A stretch of 64,000 bases of DNA from an uncultured Luminiphilus sp. (lineage in GTDB: Bacteria > Pseudomonadota > Gammaproteobacteria > Pseudomonadales > Halieaceae): NCBI GenBank assembly GCA_938084055.1, contig CALKDK010000006.1:1-64000 (forward strand), read 5' to 3'. The notes beneath the pieces were generated by a model. That model was not told the DNA's origin and searched no databases. It was given only the letters and a program-made list of their open reading frames with translations. The translations under genes and the position numbers were made by a program. Below are positions 8,464 through 17,400 of the stretch, in pieces (positions within the stretch are counted from its first letter, which is position 1; each line of letters opens with the position of its first letter).

Positions 8464-9636
8464 GTGGCCGCCCCCATCAACCCGTACAAACCAAGCATAG
8501 ACGAGGATGCCATCCTCGATCTAAAGATGCGCCTCCGCGGCACCCGACTCCCCGATGAAGAGACTGTTGAAGACTGGAGCCAGGGAATACCGCTTGCATA
8601 CGTCCGGGAACTGACCGACTACTGGCGCGATGACTACGATATGGCAAGGGTCGCGGACAGCCTGAATAAATGGCCCAACTTTATGACTGAAATAGACGGA
8701 CTGGATCTACACTTTCTGTATCAGCGCTCCCCCCACAGTGGCGCCACGCCGCTGCTGCTCACCCACGGCTGGCCAGGATCGATTCTGGAATTCCGGCACG
8801 TCATTGATCGGCTTGTAAACCCGACAGAACATGGCGGACGAGCTGAGAACGCCTTCCACGTGGTCGTCCCTGCCCTACCAGGCTATGGCTTTTCCGGTAA
8901 GCCCCGCGTCCCGGGAACCAGCGTCCATCGAATCGCTGAACTGTGGATTGCCCTCATGGCACGACTGGGGCATGACCAGTTCCTGGCCCACGGGGGTGAC
9001 TGGGGTGCATTGATAACACAGGCGATTGCAACCACGCCTGGAACACCCTGTGCCGGCATCCACATTACCCTGCCGGTGGTAGCGCCCGACCCCGAGACCC
9101 TCGACAAGCTGCTGCCAGAGGAGGTGACCGCCCTCGATGCTTTTAACTTCTATCAGGAGTGGGATTCCGGGTACTCCAAGCAGCAAAGTACTCGCCCGCA
9201 GACACTGGGCTATGGCCTGGCCGATTCCCCAACAGGGCAACTCGCCTGGATTGTCGAGAAATACGGACAGTGGTGCGACTGCGAGCAAAACGGGGCACGT
9301 CACCCGGAAAATGCGGTAGCAAGAGATGAGCTCCTGGATACCGTCATGATGTATTGGCTGACCAATACCGGGGCGAGCTCAGCCCGACTCTATTGGGAAA
9401 GTTTCAACGACCCGGATATGTCAGAAGTCGCATTGCCCACCGGTATCTCCCTCTTTCCCAGGGAAATCTTCCGATCCAGTGAGCGCTGGGCAAAGAAAAA
9501 ATTCCTCGGACTCATGTACTTCAATGACAAGATTGACAAAGGGGGACACTTCTCAGCACTCGAAGTGCCTGAAACCCTGGTAACGGAACTATGGTCCTGG
9601 CGAGACGCATTACGAAGCCAGGAGATCCTCGGGTGA
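8464..9636 (+). CDS. Epoxide hydrolase (microsomal EPHX1-like)
   Basis: A 390-aa alpha/beta hydrolase with the N-terminal EHN domain (residues 5-105) typical of microsomal-type epoxide hydrolases. The oxyanion motif HGWPGS is at 101-106, the nucleophile is Asp179 in HGGDWG, and the catalytic His is in GGHFSALE near the C-terminus. It adds water to epoxides to give diols. The start is a GTG at 8464 preceded by GAGGAATAAG. Its stop overlaps the next gene by four bases (GTGA), so it is coupled to the thioesterase. Juvenile hormone-type and limonene-independent epoxides are common substrates in this family; the actual one is unknown. Confidence 0.92.
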   Translation: MAAPINPYKPSIDEDAILDLKMRLRGTRLPDEETVEDWSQGIPLAYVRELTDYWRDDYDMARVADSLNKWPNFMTEIDGLDLHFLYQRSPHSGATPLLLTHGWPGSILEFRHVIDRLVNPTEHGGRAENAFHVVVPALPGYGFSGKPRVPGTSVHRIAELWIALMARLGHDQFLAHGGDWGALITQAIATTPGTPCAGIHITLPVVAPDPETLDKLLPEEVTALDAFNFYQEWDSGYSKQQSTRPQTLGYGLADSPTGQLAWIVEKYGQWCDCEQNGARHPENAVARDELLDTVMMYWLTNTGASSARLYWESFNDPDMSEVALPTGISLFPREIFRSSERWAKKKFLGLMYFNDKIDKGGHFSALEVPETLVTELWSWRDALRSQEILG

Positions 9637-10337
9637 CAGAGAAAAGCTATACGTCACCTTTTATCTCGGAAGATATCGGCGACCTGCACTCCGAGCACTG
9701 GATTGCCCGACGCAAGATAGCCACCGCGATGCGGGACCTTATCGAGGCCTCCACGACCAGTGCTATCGACCCCGCCGAGGCCGAATCCATCGCCGACAAC
9801 ATAGAAACAATGGCGGCTCGCTTGCGAAAGCACAAGCAGCTGCGTGGCGTGATAGCACATGCAAAAACCTATGGCAGCTTTCCTGTGGCCAACCATGAGA
9901 TGTTGTCAGTTGGGGGTGCCAGTCACCCAATGGCACCGGGACTCCGGCATTGGGACGACGGTGACAAGGTCAGGGGCACAGTAACTTTTGACTGGGCTTA
10001 TGAGGGACCGCCGAATCATGTTCACGGGGGCTGGGTGGCCGCCATACTCGATCATTTCATGGGTATGGCCCAGATCCGAGCCGGCGCGCCGGGGATGACT
10101 GGCGGATTGGATGTGCGCTATCTCCAACCCACGCCCCTCAATCGCAAGCTTGATCTGGTAGCCACGCTGGAAAGACTCTCTGATCGCAAGACCCGCGTGG
10201 AGGCGACATTGGGCTGCGAGGATACCGTCACAGCATCAGCCACAGCCGTTTTCGTGAAACCGAAGGGCGCAATTTTCAGTGAGGGGATGATCAGCACCGT
10301 AATCGAAAAGGACCCACCCGCAGCTGGAAGTAGGTGA
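9633..10337 (+). CDS. PaaI-type hotdog thioesterase family protein
   Basis: A protein of about 234 aa from the GTG at 9633, which overlaps the epoxide hydrolase stop. The C-terminal half is a hotdog fold with the 4HBT-type segment NHVHGGWVAAILDHFMGMA and the long strand LDVRYLQPTPL. The N-terminal 90 residues form a helical extension with no clear homologue. Members hydrolyse acyl-CoA thioesters. The catalytic residue typical of PaaI (Asp after the HGG turn) is at DHFMG. It is probably co-expressed with the hydrolase. Confidence 0.82.
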   Translation: MTEKSYTSPFISEDIGDLHSEHWIARRKIATAMRDLIEASTTSAIDPAEAESIADNIETMAARLRKHKQLRGVIAHAKTYGSFPVANHEMLSVGGASHPMAPGLRHWDDGDKVRGTVTFDWAYEGPPNHVHGGWVAAILDHFMGMAQIRAGAPGMTGGLDVRYLQPTPLNRKLDLVATLERLSDRKTRVEATLGCEDTVTASATAVFVKPKGAIFSEGMISTVIEKDPPAAGSR

Positions 10338-10499
10338 AGCAAGAAAGGCTGTAACTACCGGGCAAGCCGCAACCCACAGATTGCCTGACAACAGGACGCT
10401 ACCCGATATTTTGGCCACCGGTTGATCCAACGTGGCACTTGCACCGCTTCCGCCAAACATGGAGCCGTCCGCCCTGCATTCAGTGGCCGGTCCGGAGGG
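10338..10499. other. Short convergent intergenic gap
   Basis: About 160 bases between the ends of the thioesterase and TonB receptor genes. I see no clear hairpin with a T-run; terminators here would have to be weak or Rho-dependent. Confidence 0.3.
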
Positions 10500-12983
10500 C
10501 TACCAGTCGAGACGCATACCACCTTCGAGCCCTATGGTTTCGGGCTCCCCATAAAACGACATCACCCACAGGTTGGCGACCGGCAGCTCGCCTACACGGT
10601 ACCGCTCATCGGTCAGGTTTTTACCGTACAGCCGGACCCACCAGCGTCCATCACCCGCAGTAAAAGTTGCCGAGGCGTTCACCAGGGTCCGGTCGTCGGT
10701 CAGGCCGTCATCGCTACCTTCCACCGATGTGTAGGCATAAACCGCCTCATCTTCGTAGTTGACGTTAAGTGCCAAATCGAGGCGCCCTCCCCAGGCTGGC
10801 TGGTTGTATGTGAAATCAAGGTTCCAGGTGGTTTCAGGCGCCCGGGCTACAGGGCTACCGGTAAGGTCGGTATCGATCACGCCGTCAAAGTTGGTATCCG
10901 CGACGAAGGAATTAAACTCTGCATCCAGCATACCGACACTGCCAGACACGTTGAAGCGCTCGCTGACCAGCCACATGGCCTCGAATTCCACACCCTGCAC
11001 CTCAATCTCGGCCGCATTGAAATAGCGGGTTTCCTGGAATTCACTTTCTTCTATGCCATCCCCATCCCGATCTGCTGTGATTTTCGCCAACAGCTGCTGC
11101 TGGGAGTCGTCGTAGGTGACATAGAACCCCGTCAGGTTCAGCCGCAATCGGTTCTGAAGCAGCTCTGAACGGAGGCCAAGCTCAAAGGAATCGGCGAGTT
11201 CCGGGTCTGTAGGACGTGCCTGCAGAGGTTCTATCGGGTTACCACTGGTGCCCGTCTGGTCGTTGTACCCCCCGCTCTTGAAGCCTCGTGCATAGGCTCC
11301 GTAGAGATAGAGATCATCTTGCCACTGGTAGCCCAGGTTGAAGCGCCAGGTCGGCTCAGTCCAGGTTTCCTCATCTGTGAAAACCCCTTCCGGAAATCGA
11401 TCAAAATCAGCGGCAGCTATGGGCTCACCCAGCGCCTGCCAGGTGAATGCAGGGTCGAAACCACCGTCGAGGGCCTGCACAAAAACCTGGTTTCGGCCGG
11501 TCCACTTTTTCTTCTCACGTGTATACCGCACGCCGCCACCGAGAGTGAGTCGCTCAGAAATAGCCCAGGTGGCATCCAGATAGACAGCCTGGGCTGACGC
11601 GTCCTGGGCATTGGCCAGCACCTGGGGATTATTGTTGAAGTAAAAGGGATCGCCAAAAGCTGCGCCCGAGGGGATTGTCATATCAACAAAGCCAAGCACC
11701 TGAGCCACTGTAAAACGCGTGTCGTCCTGCTGGTAAAACACACCCCCAACCCAGTTCAAGGGACCTTCGAGCTCCGAAGCGATGCGCAGCTCCAACTGAG
11801 TGGTTTCACGCACATCCTGCCGATTGGCGTCAAACAGTGACACCGGGCCTACCTCACCGGTGTAGGTACTGGGCAGTCGTGAGTCAGTTTCCCGGTAACC
11901 GGCGAAGGCGCTCAGCTTATAGTCGGGATTAATATCCCAATCGACGTTCAGGTAGACCCCGTCGACATCTATCTGGTGCCCCTTACCCATCTGCAACAAC
12001 ACATCGTCGCGATTTGTAATGGCGACATTATCGAGGGGATCCCCCGGGTCGCGTGTGAAGCCAATAATGTTCCATAAATAGCCGGTATCCGGTGGCGTAT
12101 TGTTATACGACGGTGGCGAGTCACCGTCATCCCGAACAATTTCATAGGCCAGGTTGATATCCAGCGCATCAGCGGGTTGCCAGCGCAATTTCAGACGACC
12201 CGAAAAAAGATCATCTCCGCCCACGTCGGCACCGTCTCCCTGGCCACTGGTGCCTGCCAGGGGGTAACCCACCCCGAAGTCTGCCACGGGTCCGTAGGCG
12301 GCGCTGTTCGAGTACCAGCCATCGGATTTCATGTACAGCCCCGCAACGCGCAGCGCCGCAGTGTCACCGAGGGCGAGATTCATGACACCCTGCCCCTCGT
12401 AACGGCCGTATTGGGCAACCCGTCCCTGAACATCCAACGTGTTCTGGTCGAGTTGGGGGCGGTTGGTTTTGACATTGATCGCACCACCCGTCGTATTTTT
12501 CCCAAACAAAGTGCCCTGTGGTCCGCGCAGTATTTCTATGGCGGCAATATCCAGCATCTCGATATTGGCAGTCTGGATGTGAGGAATGACGAAGTCATCA
12601 ACAATGACCCCAACCTGATTTTCGTAGTAAAGAATGATGCCATTTTGGCCCACACCCCGAATCGCAAAGTTGGCGGAATTGAAGCCCGGCTGCTGACCCG
12701 CCACCACATTGGGAGCATAGATTGCGACGTCGAGCAAATCCCGAGGCGCCAGCCGCGCGACCATATCCGACGTCACCTGCGTAACGGCAATAGGTGTTGA
12801 CTGCACATCGGTCTCGGTGCGCCGAGTGGCCGTGACCAACACCTCCTCAAGCTTCGCAGACTCCTGGGCAACGGCGGAGCCAGATAGGGTGGCGACCGAA
12901 ATAGTCGGCACACAACACATCAGAGTCAAAGAGAGCCGTGTAGCGCGTGCGGAAAAATACGACCTGAAATCCTTGTCCGCCAT
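10500..12983 (-). CDS. TonB-dependent receptor
   Basis: An 827-aa outer membrane receptor. It has an N-terminal signal peptide ending around SAVAQ, a TonB box-like LEEVLVTATRR, a plug domain with the NAFIRGVGQN-type and GTLFGKNTTGGAINV blocks, and a 22-strand barrel ending in an aromatic residue (RLDW). It belongs to the iron-complex-type receptors that in marine gammaproteobacteria often import sterols, terpenoids or other hydrophobic compounds rather than siderophores. No ExbB/D or TonB gene is in the window. A divergent CMD-family/PQQ dehydrogenase pair lies upstream, which suggests a shared substrate, though this is an inference. Confidence 0.93.
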   Translation of the reverse strand: MADKDFRSYFSARATRLSLTLMCCVPTISVATLSGSAVAQESAKLEEVLVTATRRTETDVQSTPIAVTQVTSDMVARLAPRDLLDVAIYAPNVVAGQQPGFNSANFAIRGVGQNGIILYYENQVGVIVDDFVIPHIQTANIEMLDIAAIEILRGPQGTLFGKNTTGGAINVKTNRPQLDQNTLDVQGRVAQYGRYEGQGVMNLALGDTAALRVAGLYMKSDGWYSNSAAYGPVADFGVGYPLAGTSGQGDGADVGGDDLFSGRLKLRWQPADALDINLAYEIVRDDGDSPPSYNNTPPDTGYLWNIIGFTRDPGDPLDNVAITNRDDVLLQMGKGHQIDVDGVYLNVDWDINPDYKLSAFAGYRETDSRLPSTYTGEVGPVSLFDANRQDVRETTQLELRIASELEGPLNWVGGVFYQQDDTRFTVAQVLGFVDMTIPSGAAFGDPFYFNNNPQVLANAQDASAQAVYLDATWAISERLTLGGGVRYTREKKKWTGRNQVFVQALDGGFDPAFTWQALGEPIAAADFDRFPEGVFTDEETWTEPTWRFNLGYQWQDDLYLYGAYARGFKSGGYNDQTGTSGNPIEPLQARPTDPELADSFELGLRSELLQNRLRLNLTGFYVTYDDSQQQLLAKITADRDGDGIEESEFQETRYFNAAEIEVQGVEFEAMWLVSERFNVSGSVGMLDAEFNSFVADTNFDGVIDTDLTGSPVARAPETTWNLDFTYNQPAWGGRLDLALNVNYEDEAVYAYTSVEGSDDGLTDDRTLVNASATFTAGDGRWWVRLYGKNLTDERYRVGELPVANLWVMSFYGEPETIGLEGGMRLDW

Positions 12984-13233
12984 AACAATCAGCCTCGCTT
13001 GTTATTAAAAGGGTGTTAGCGTTGCAGTCCTGACATTGTAAGAGCATAACGGCGCCATGCGTCAATGCCCCAAACCCGAGTCATGTCAACACTCACCCCG
13101 CTGTATGGCGTCACGACTTTGCGTCACGGGGGCTCCAGCCGCTACACTTCTGGCTGTGGCGTGGGTGTCTCCACCATTAATCATGTCTCCTCCACACTGC
13201 ACAAGTCGAGAGCTGGCCACGGCGAGGTGAATC
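12984..13233. promoter_or_regulatory. Divergent promoter region, TonB receptor / CMD-PQQ operon
   Basis: A 250-base gap between two genes transcribed away from each other, so it must contain both promoters. I see no copy of the island operator core (CAAnCnTGYTTG) and no perfect palindrome here. The plus-strand gene has a GAGGTGAATC ribosome site and the minus-strand gene a GAGGCTG site. Confidence 0.4.
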
Positions 13234-13827
13234 ATGAGTAGACTGAGTTTCGTACCCACCCAATCCTGGCCCCCTGAGCTGCAGGATTTCGTGCAAGCCG
13301 ACTCGGCCACGGCTATCGAATTGGGAATTACGCGCATGCTGGCCCACGCCCCCGGTGCTGCTCTGGGTGCACTTCAATTTGGCGCGGCCGTCTCCGTCAC
13401 ACGAAGTCTGCCGGCACGACTCATCGAGCTGCTTAGACTTCGAATTGCGCTCCACAACCAGTGTCGCAGCTGCATGGCCATACGCTACAACAGTGCCCGG
13501 GGAAGTTTTGATGAAGACACTGTCTGTGACCTGGAGCAGAACAGCATACCGGAATCCCTAGCAACCGATGAGCAGCTTGCCATTGAACTGGGAGACCGCT
13601 TTGCCAACGACCACCTGGCCATCGATGACGAATTCTTCGGCAAGTTGCGCACTGCATTCAGTGAGGCTGAAGTCATGGAGTTACTTTTACACTGTGCGCT
13701 GTATGTGGGGATGGGTCGTCTTGCCGCCGTGCTGGACATGACAGAAGAACTGCCGGCGGGCTTTGCCCGCCCCTTTGGCGAGCGCGTGACACCCACGGCG
13801 GATCAACCCATTCCCGTGCGAGGATAA
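13234..13827 (+). CDS. Carboxymuconolactone decarboxylase (CMD)-family protein
   Basis: A 197-aa all-helical protein of the CMD/AhpD superfamily. The signature is QCRSCMAIR with Cys77 and Cys80, a redox CxxC, followed by the usual helix. The CxxC points to an AhpD-like peroxidase or disulfide function rather than to true 4-carboxymuconolactone decarboxylase, which lacks it. The gene ends five bases before the PQQ dehydrogenase start and is clearly in the same operon. Such pairs occur in catabolic clusters, but the role of the CMD partner is not established. Confidence 0.85.
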   Translation: MSRLSFVPTQSWPPELQDFVQADSATAIELGITRMLAHAPGAALGALQFGAAVSVTRSLPARLIELLRLRIALHNQCRSCMAIRYNSARGSFDEDTVCDLEQNSIPESLATDEQLAIELGDRFANDHLAIDDEFFGKLRTAFSEAEVMELLLHCALYVGMGRLAAVLDMTEELPAGFARPFGERVTPTADQPIPVRG

Positions 13828-13832
13828 GCACG

Positions 13833-15884
13833 ATGCCAATTGGTTCCGCTGTTTTTAATGCTCTCGTCGCATGCACTATTTTGGCCTGCCCGCTATTGTC
13901 CAACGCAACCGGCAAACCCGTGGCCGGCTGGCCACTTCCGGGGGCACAACCCGGCGGTGGCCATTTCAGCTCTGCTGCCGCCATAACGCCGGAGAATGTT
14001 GGCCGACTGAGGGTCGCCTGGACCCATCGCTCTGGCGATTTTCGCGACGGCGCAAACTTCAGGGATGGGCTGGACGGTAATCTGCCATTGCAGTCGTCCT
14101 GGCAGGCGACACCGATACTGATCGACGACCAACTCGTAATATGCACGCCGTTCAACACCATTATTTCCATTACGGCAGCATCAGGCGAAGAACAATGGCG
14201 CTACAACCCCGACATCAATTTCGATGACTACGCCATGCCCCGCTGTCGCGGTGTTACCCAGTGGCAGCGGCCCGCGGAGAGCGATACGACACCCTGCAGC
14301 CTCGTTGTCGTCGCGCCCCTGATGGATGCGCGAATCATAGGACTCGATGCCCGCACTGGTGCGAGATGCCCTTTTGGTGAGGAAGCCGAAATTAACTTGC
14401 GGGAAGGGCTCGATCCCCATGCGCCGGGTAACTACATGCTGAACACGCCCCCTGCCATTCTTGGCAACCTATTGATCACGGGCGCCGCCATTGCTGACAA
14501 CATCTCAACCGATGTGCCAAGCGGTGTTGTGCGGGCATATGACCTGACGACAGGGCAACTGGTTTGGGACTGGGAGCCAATCCCTCCGGCTGCTGTCGTG
14601 AACACCCCCGTGGCAACCGCGGGAGACGTTGCCACGAGCAGCGATGCGGACAACATGGGCAAAGGGCTGGTTGATGGGAGCACCCTGGATTCCAGCTACA
14701 CACCCGGAACCACGAACGTCTGGTCCTACATCTCGGTTGATGAGGAACTGAACCAGGTCTATGTGCCCACAGGTAATATGTCGCCGGACTATTTTGGTGG
14801 CCAGCGCAATGGCGCAGATTTTTATTCAAGCGCTGTGGTGGCCCTCGACGGTCACTCGGGGGATGTCATCTGGCACTACCAGACAGTGCATCACGACATA
14901 TGGGACTTTGACGTCCCGTCCCAACCGACGCTCTTCGACTACACAAAGGGATCCACCACCGTTTATGGGCTCGCTCAGACCACCAAACAGGGTTATGTCT
15001 TTCTGCTCGACCGACGCACTGGAGAGCCGCTCTTCCCGATCGATGAACACCCGGTGCCACAGGGTACCGTCGCCGGTGACTACACATCACCTACCCAACC
15101 CATACCGACAAAACCAAGGTCATTGCTTGACCTGCCGGGACGCCCCCAGGATGACGTATGGGGCCTAACCCCCTGGGACCGCGCGGCCTGCGCCAATGTA
15201 CTCGAAAGCCTCCGTTACGAGGGACCCTTCACTCCCACCTCACTGCAGGGTTCGCTGCACATGCCCAGTGCTTTTGGTGGGCAGAATTGGGGCGGACCGG
15301 CACTGGATCCGGTGCGCAACCTGCTGATCGTCAATACCCAGCATGTGGGCACTGTCGTGCAACTGATACCAAGGGACCAGTGTGCACCCGAGACCGCGCC
15401 AGAGCCGATTGCCCACGGTCCTTTTCTGGATGAGCCAGCTGAGGGCACCCCCTTTTGCAACCGCCGTTGGCTGGGCTTTGTGTCGCCCCTGGGTGCGCCG
15501 TGCTCACCGCCCCCCTGGGGCACACTGGCGGGAATCAATCTCGTTACCGGCGAGGTCGAGTGGCAGGTCCCACTGGGCACCTCCAGGGACATGGCACCAT
15601 TCCCCTTCTGGTACATCAAGGGGTCCCCGAATCTTGGCGGTCCCGTCACGACGGCATCAGGGCTAACCTTCATTGCCGCCACAACCGATCACTTCCTGAG
15701 GGCCTTTGCCACAGCGACGGGCAAAGAGCTATGGAGGGGACGACTGCCCACCAGCGCACATGGCCTGCCCATCACCTTTCAACTGGAAAACGGTGAGCAG
15801 TACGTAGTCATCGCCGCGGGGGGGCACGCTGCGCTGGGCACGCCGCCGGGGGATCATCTGATCGCCTTCAAGCTAAAAGATTGA
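13833..15884 (+). CDS. PQQ-dependent dehydrogenase (quinoprotein glucose/quinate dehydrogenase-like)
   Basis: A 683-aa periplasmic quinoprotein with an N-terminal signal peptide (about 25 residues). It has the eight-bladed propeller repeats and the mGDH-type signature HHDIWDFDVPSQP; the C-terminus GGHAALGTPPGDHL is also typical of the glucose/quinate/shikimate group. Unlike membrane glucose dehydrogenase it has no N-terminal transmembrane helices. It lacks a heme c motif, so electrons must leave through a separate carrier. Substrate: an alcohol, polyol or cyclic alcohol; not determinable here. It follows the CMD gene with a GAGGATAAG site before ATG. Confidence 0.9.
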   Translation: MPIGSAVFNALVACTILACPLLSNATGKPVAGWPLPGAQPGGGHFSSAAAITPENVGRLRVAWTHRSGDFRDGANFRDGLDGNLPLQSSWQATPILIDDQLVICTPFNTIISITAASGEEQWRYNPDINFDDYAMPRCRGVTQWQRPAESDTTPCSLVVVAPLMDARIIGLDARTGARCPFGEEAEINLREGLDPHAPGNYMLNTPPAILGNLLITGAAIADNISTDVPSGVVRAYDLTTGQLVWDWEPIPPAAVVNTPVATAGDVATSSDADNMGKGLVDGSTLDSSYTPGTTNVWSYISVDEELNQVYVPTGNMSPDYFGGQRNGADFYSSAVVALDGHSGDVIWHYQTVHHDIWDFDVPSQPTLFDYTKGSTTVYGLAQTTKQGYVFLLDRRTGEPLFPIDEHPVPQGTVAGDYTSPTQPIPTKPRSLLDLPGRPQDDVWGLTPWDRAACANVLESLRYEGPFTPTSLQGSLHMPSAFGGQNWGGPALDPVRNLLIVNTQHVGTVVQLIPRDQCAPETAPEPIAHGPFLDEPAEGTPFCNRRWLGFVSPLGAPCSPPPWGTLAGINLVTGEVEWQVPLGTSRDMAPFPFWYIKGSPNLGGPVTTASGLTFIAATTDHFLRAFATATGKELWRGRLPTSAHGLPITFQLENGEQYVVIAAGGHAALGTPPGDHLIAFKLKD

Positions 15885-15935
15885 GGGGAAAGAGCGCTGT
15901 GATCCAGAAAGGCATGTACGCCACCTGAGAGCGAT

Positions 15936-16180
15936 ATGCTGGCCGATATCCATAACATGGACTGGCTGGACGTGGGTTGCGGAACCCCTTCCAAAGTTCA
16001 GCGCCTGTGCGGGGTCACGGGCCGATCCCTGGCCCGCATTTGAACGCTCACTGTCGAGGAAACAGAAATACTGTTTCTCGGCGAGGGCGCAGTGACCTAC
16101 CTCAGGGAAGACGGCCGCGTGGATTATATTTTCAACGCACAGACGCTGCGGGATGCCCGGGGAATAACAACCCACCATTA
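15936..16180 (+). pseudogene. Possible degraded methyltransferase remnant
   Basis: The 313-base gap 15885-16197 holds broken coding-like sequence. One frame reads MDWLDVGCGTPS, close to the motif I of class I methyltransferases (WLDVGCGTG), and stops near 16040. A second frame further on reads YLREDGRVDYIFNAQ and stops at about 16180. No ribosome site or continuous frame joins them. It may be a decayed gene or chance; the first motif is the only firm clue. Confidence 0.25.
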
Positions 16181-16197
16181 GCCCAGCGCGAAGCTCA

Positions 16198-17400
16198 TCA
16201 CGCGCTGGCCAGGTAATCTGCAATCGTGCGCAAAAACTCAGCGCCCTGAGCACCGTTCACCAGCCTGTGGTCGCAGCCCAGCGTGATGTCCAGGCAATGC
16301 CCGGCCTCAAAGCTCTGATTCTTTTCACACCAAACCGGTTGGATTTGTACCGCGCCTACTGCCAGTACCATGATCTGTGGCGGAGTCACCATTGCGGTGA
16401 AAGCATCCACGCCGTACATGCCAAGATTGCTCAAGGTAATGGCTGCAGGTTGGTGGTCATCAGCTGTCAGTGTGCCCCGCCGGGCCCGTGACACCGTGGC
16501 CTTGAGCTGCGCGTCCAGTTCCGCTGGCGAGCTGTCGGAAACGTGGGTAATTACCGGTGCGGCTACTGCCCCATCATCCCGGGCCACCGCCAGCGCAACA
16601 ACACTCCCGGCAACAACATGCACTGCGTCGTTGTCGAACTGGATATTGCGATCCGGATGCTGGGTCAGGGCATGACTGATCGCCTGCAGTAGCAGGACGG
16701 TAACCGCACTGTGTACCTGCGGATATTGGCTTTTCATCCCGGCCAGCGCATCACCCATCGCCACACGCCGCTGGATCTGAAACAGCGGCACTGAATGCTG
16801 TGCGTCGGTCAGCCTCTGGGCCACTCTACGTTGCACGGAAGACAGCCCGACTGCATCCGCGCCTGTTCCTTGTTGCTGGCCGGCGTCCGGGGCTGAAACT
16901 TTAGCCGCGGCGGCAATAGCACGGTCGACGTCATCTTTGAGTATGCGGCCGCCTGGGCCACTGCCCTCAACATCACCGGGGGCGAGGCCCGCTTTGTCGA
17001 GCTTACGTATCAGGGCGGGACTTATCTTCGCCGCTCCGGGCTTTGTTTCCGGGGTATCGTTGGCCACCCCAGCGCCCAAATCGTCCGCGACCTCACCTGT
17101 AGTCCCAGCGGTGTGGCTGTCAATAAAGGTCTCCAAATCTGCTGGCTCATAGGCTCCCAGTGCGAGAACGCCAATCAGTGCCCCCACCGGCAGTTCATCC
17201 CCCTCAGCTACCAGAATCCTGGCAAGGGTACCTGCAACCCGGGCTTCAAAACTGTTCACAATCTTGTCCGTTTCAATCTCCACCAGGGCGCTGCCCGCCG
17301 CCACCGGGTCACCCTCGGCAAAGCACCAGGACACGACCCGACCATGGGTCATTTCTATACCCCACTTGGGAATGGTGACCGCCTCAAACTGCTTACTCAC
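16198..17400 (-). CDS. 2-oxo acid dehydrogenase complex, dihydrolipoamide acyltransferase (E2)
   Basis: A 400-aa E2 from GTG 17400. Domain order: lipoyl domain with Lys46 in EIETDKIVNS, a linker, an E3/E1-binding domain (about residues 125-160, ISPALIRKLDKAGL), and the catalytic acyltransferase domain. The catalytic motif reads CDHRLVNG (His378), where most E2s have DHRxxDG; the Asp is Asn382 here. It moves acyl groups from the lipoyl arm to CoA. The start overlaps the stop of the quinoprotein gene by eight bases. It is the last gene of the operon with E1 alpha and beta. An upstream ATG-like start at 17475 would lie inside the neighbouring gene and is unlikely. Confidence 0.9.
   Translation of the reverse strand: MSKQFEAVTIPKWGIEMTHGRVVSWCFAEGDPVAAGSALVEIETDKIVNSFEARVAGTLARILVAEGDELPVGALIGVLALGAYEPADLETFIDSHTAGTTGEVADDLGAGVANDTPETKPGAAKISPALIRKLDKAGLAPGDVEGSGPGGRILKDDVDRAIAAAAKVSAPDAGQQQGTGADAVGLSSVQRRVAQRLTDAQHSVPLFQIQRRVAMGDALAGMKSQYPQVHSAVTVLLLQAISHALTQHPDRNIQFDNDAVHVVAGSVVALAVARDDGAVAAPVITHVSDSSPAELDAQLKATVSRARRGTLTADDHQPAAITLSNLGMYGVDAFTAMVTPPQIMVLAVGAVQIQPVWCEKNQSFEAGHCLDITLGCDHRLVNGAQGAEFLRTIADYLASA

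Noticed and set aside
10422-11168. A 248-codon plus-strand frame
   Set aside because: Runs antisense inside the TonB receptor gene; no protein motif.
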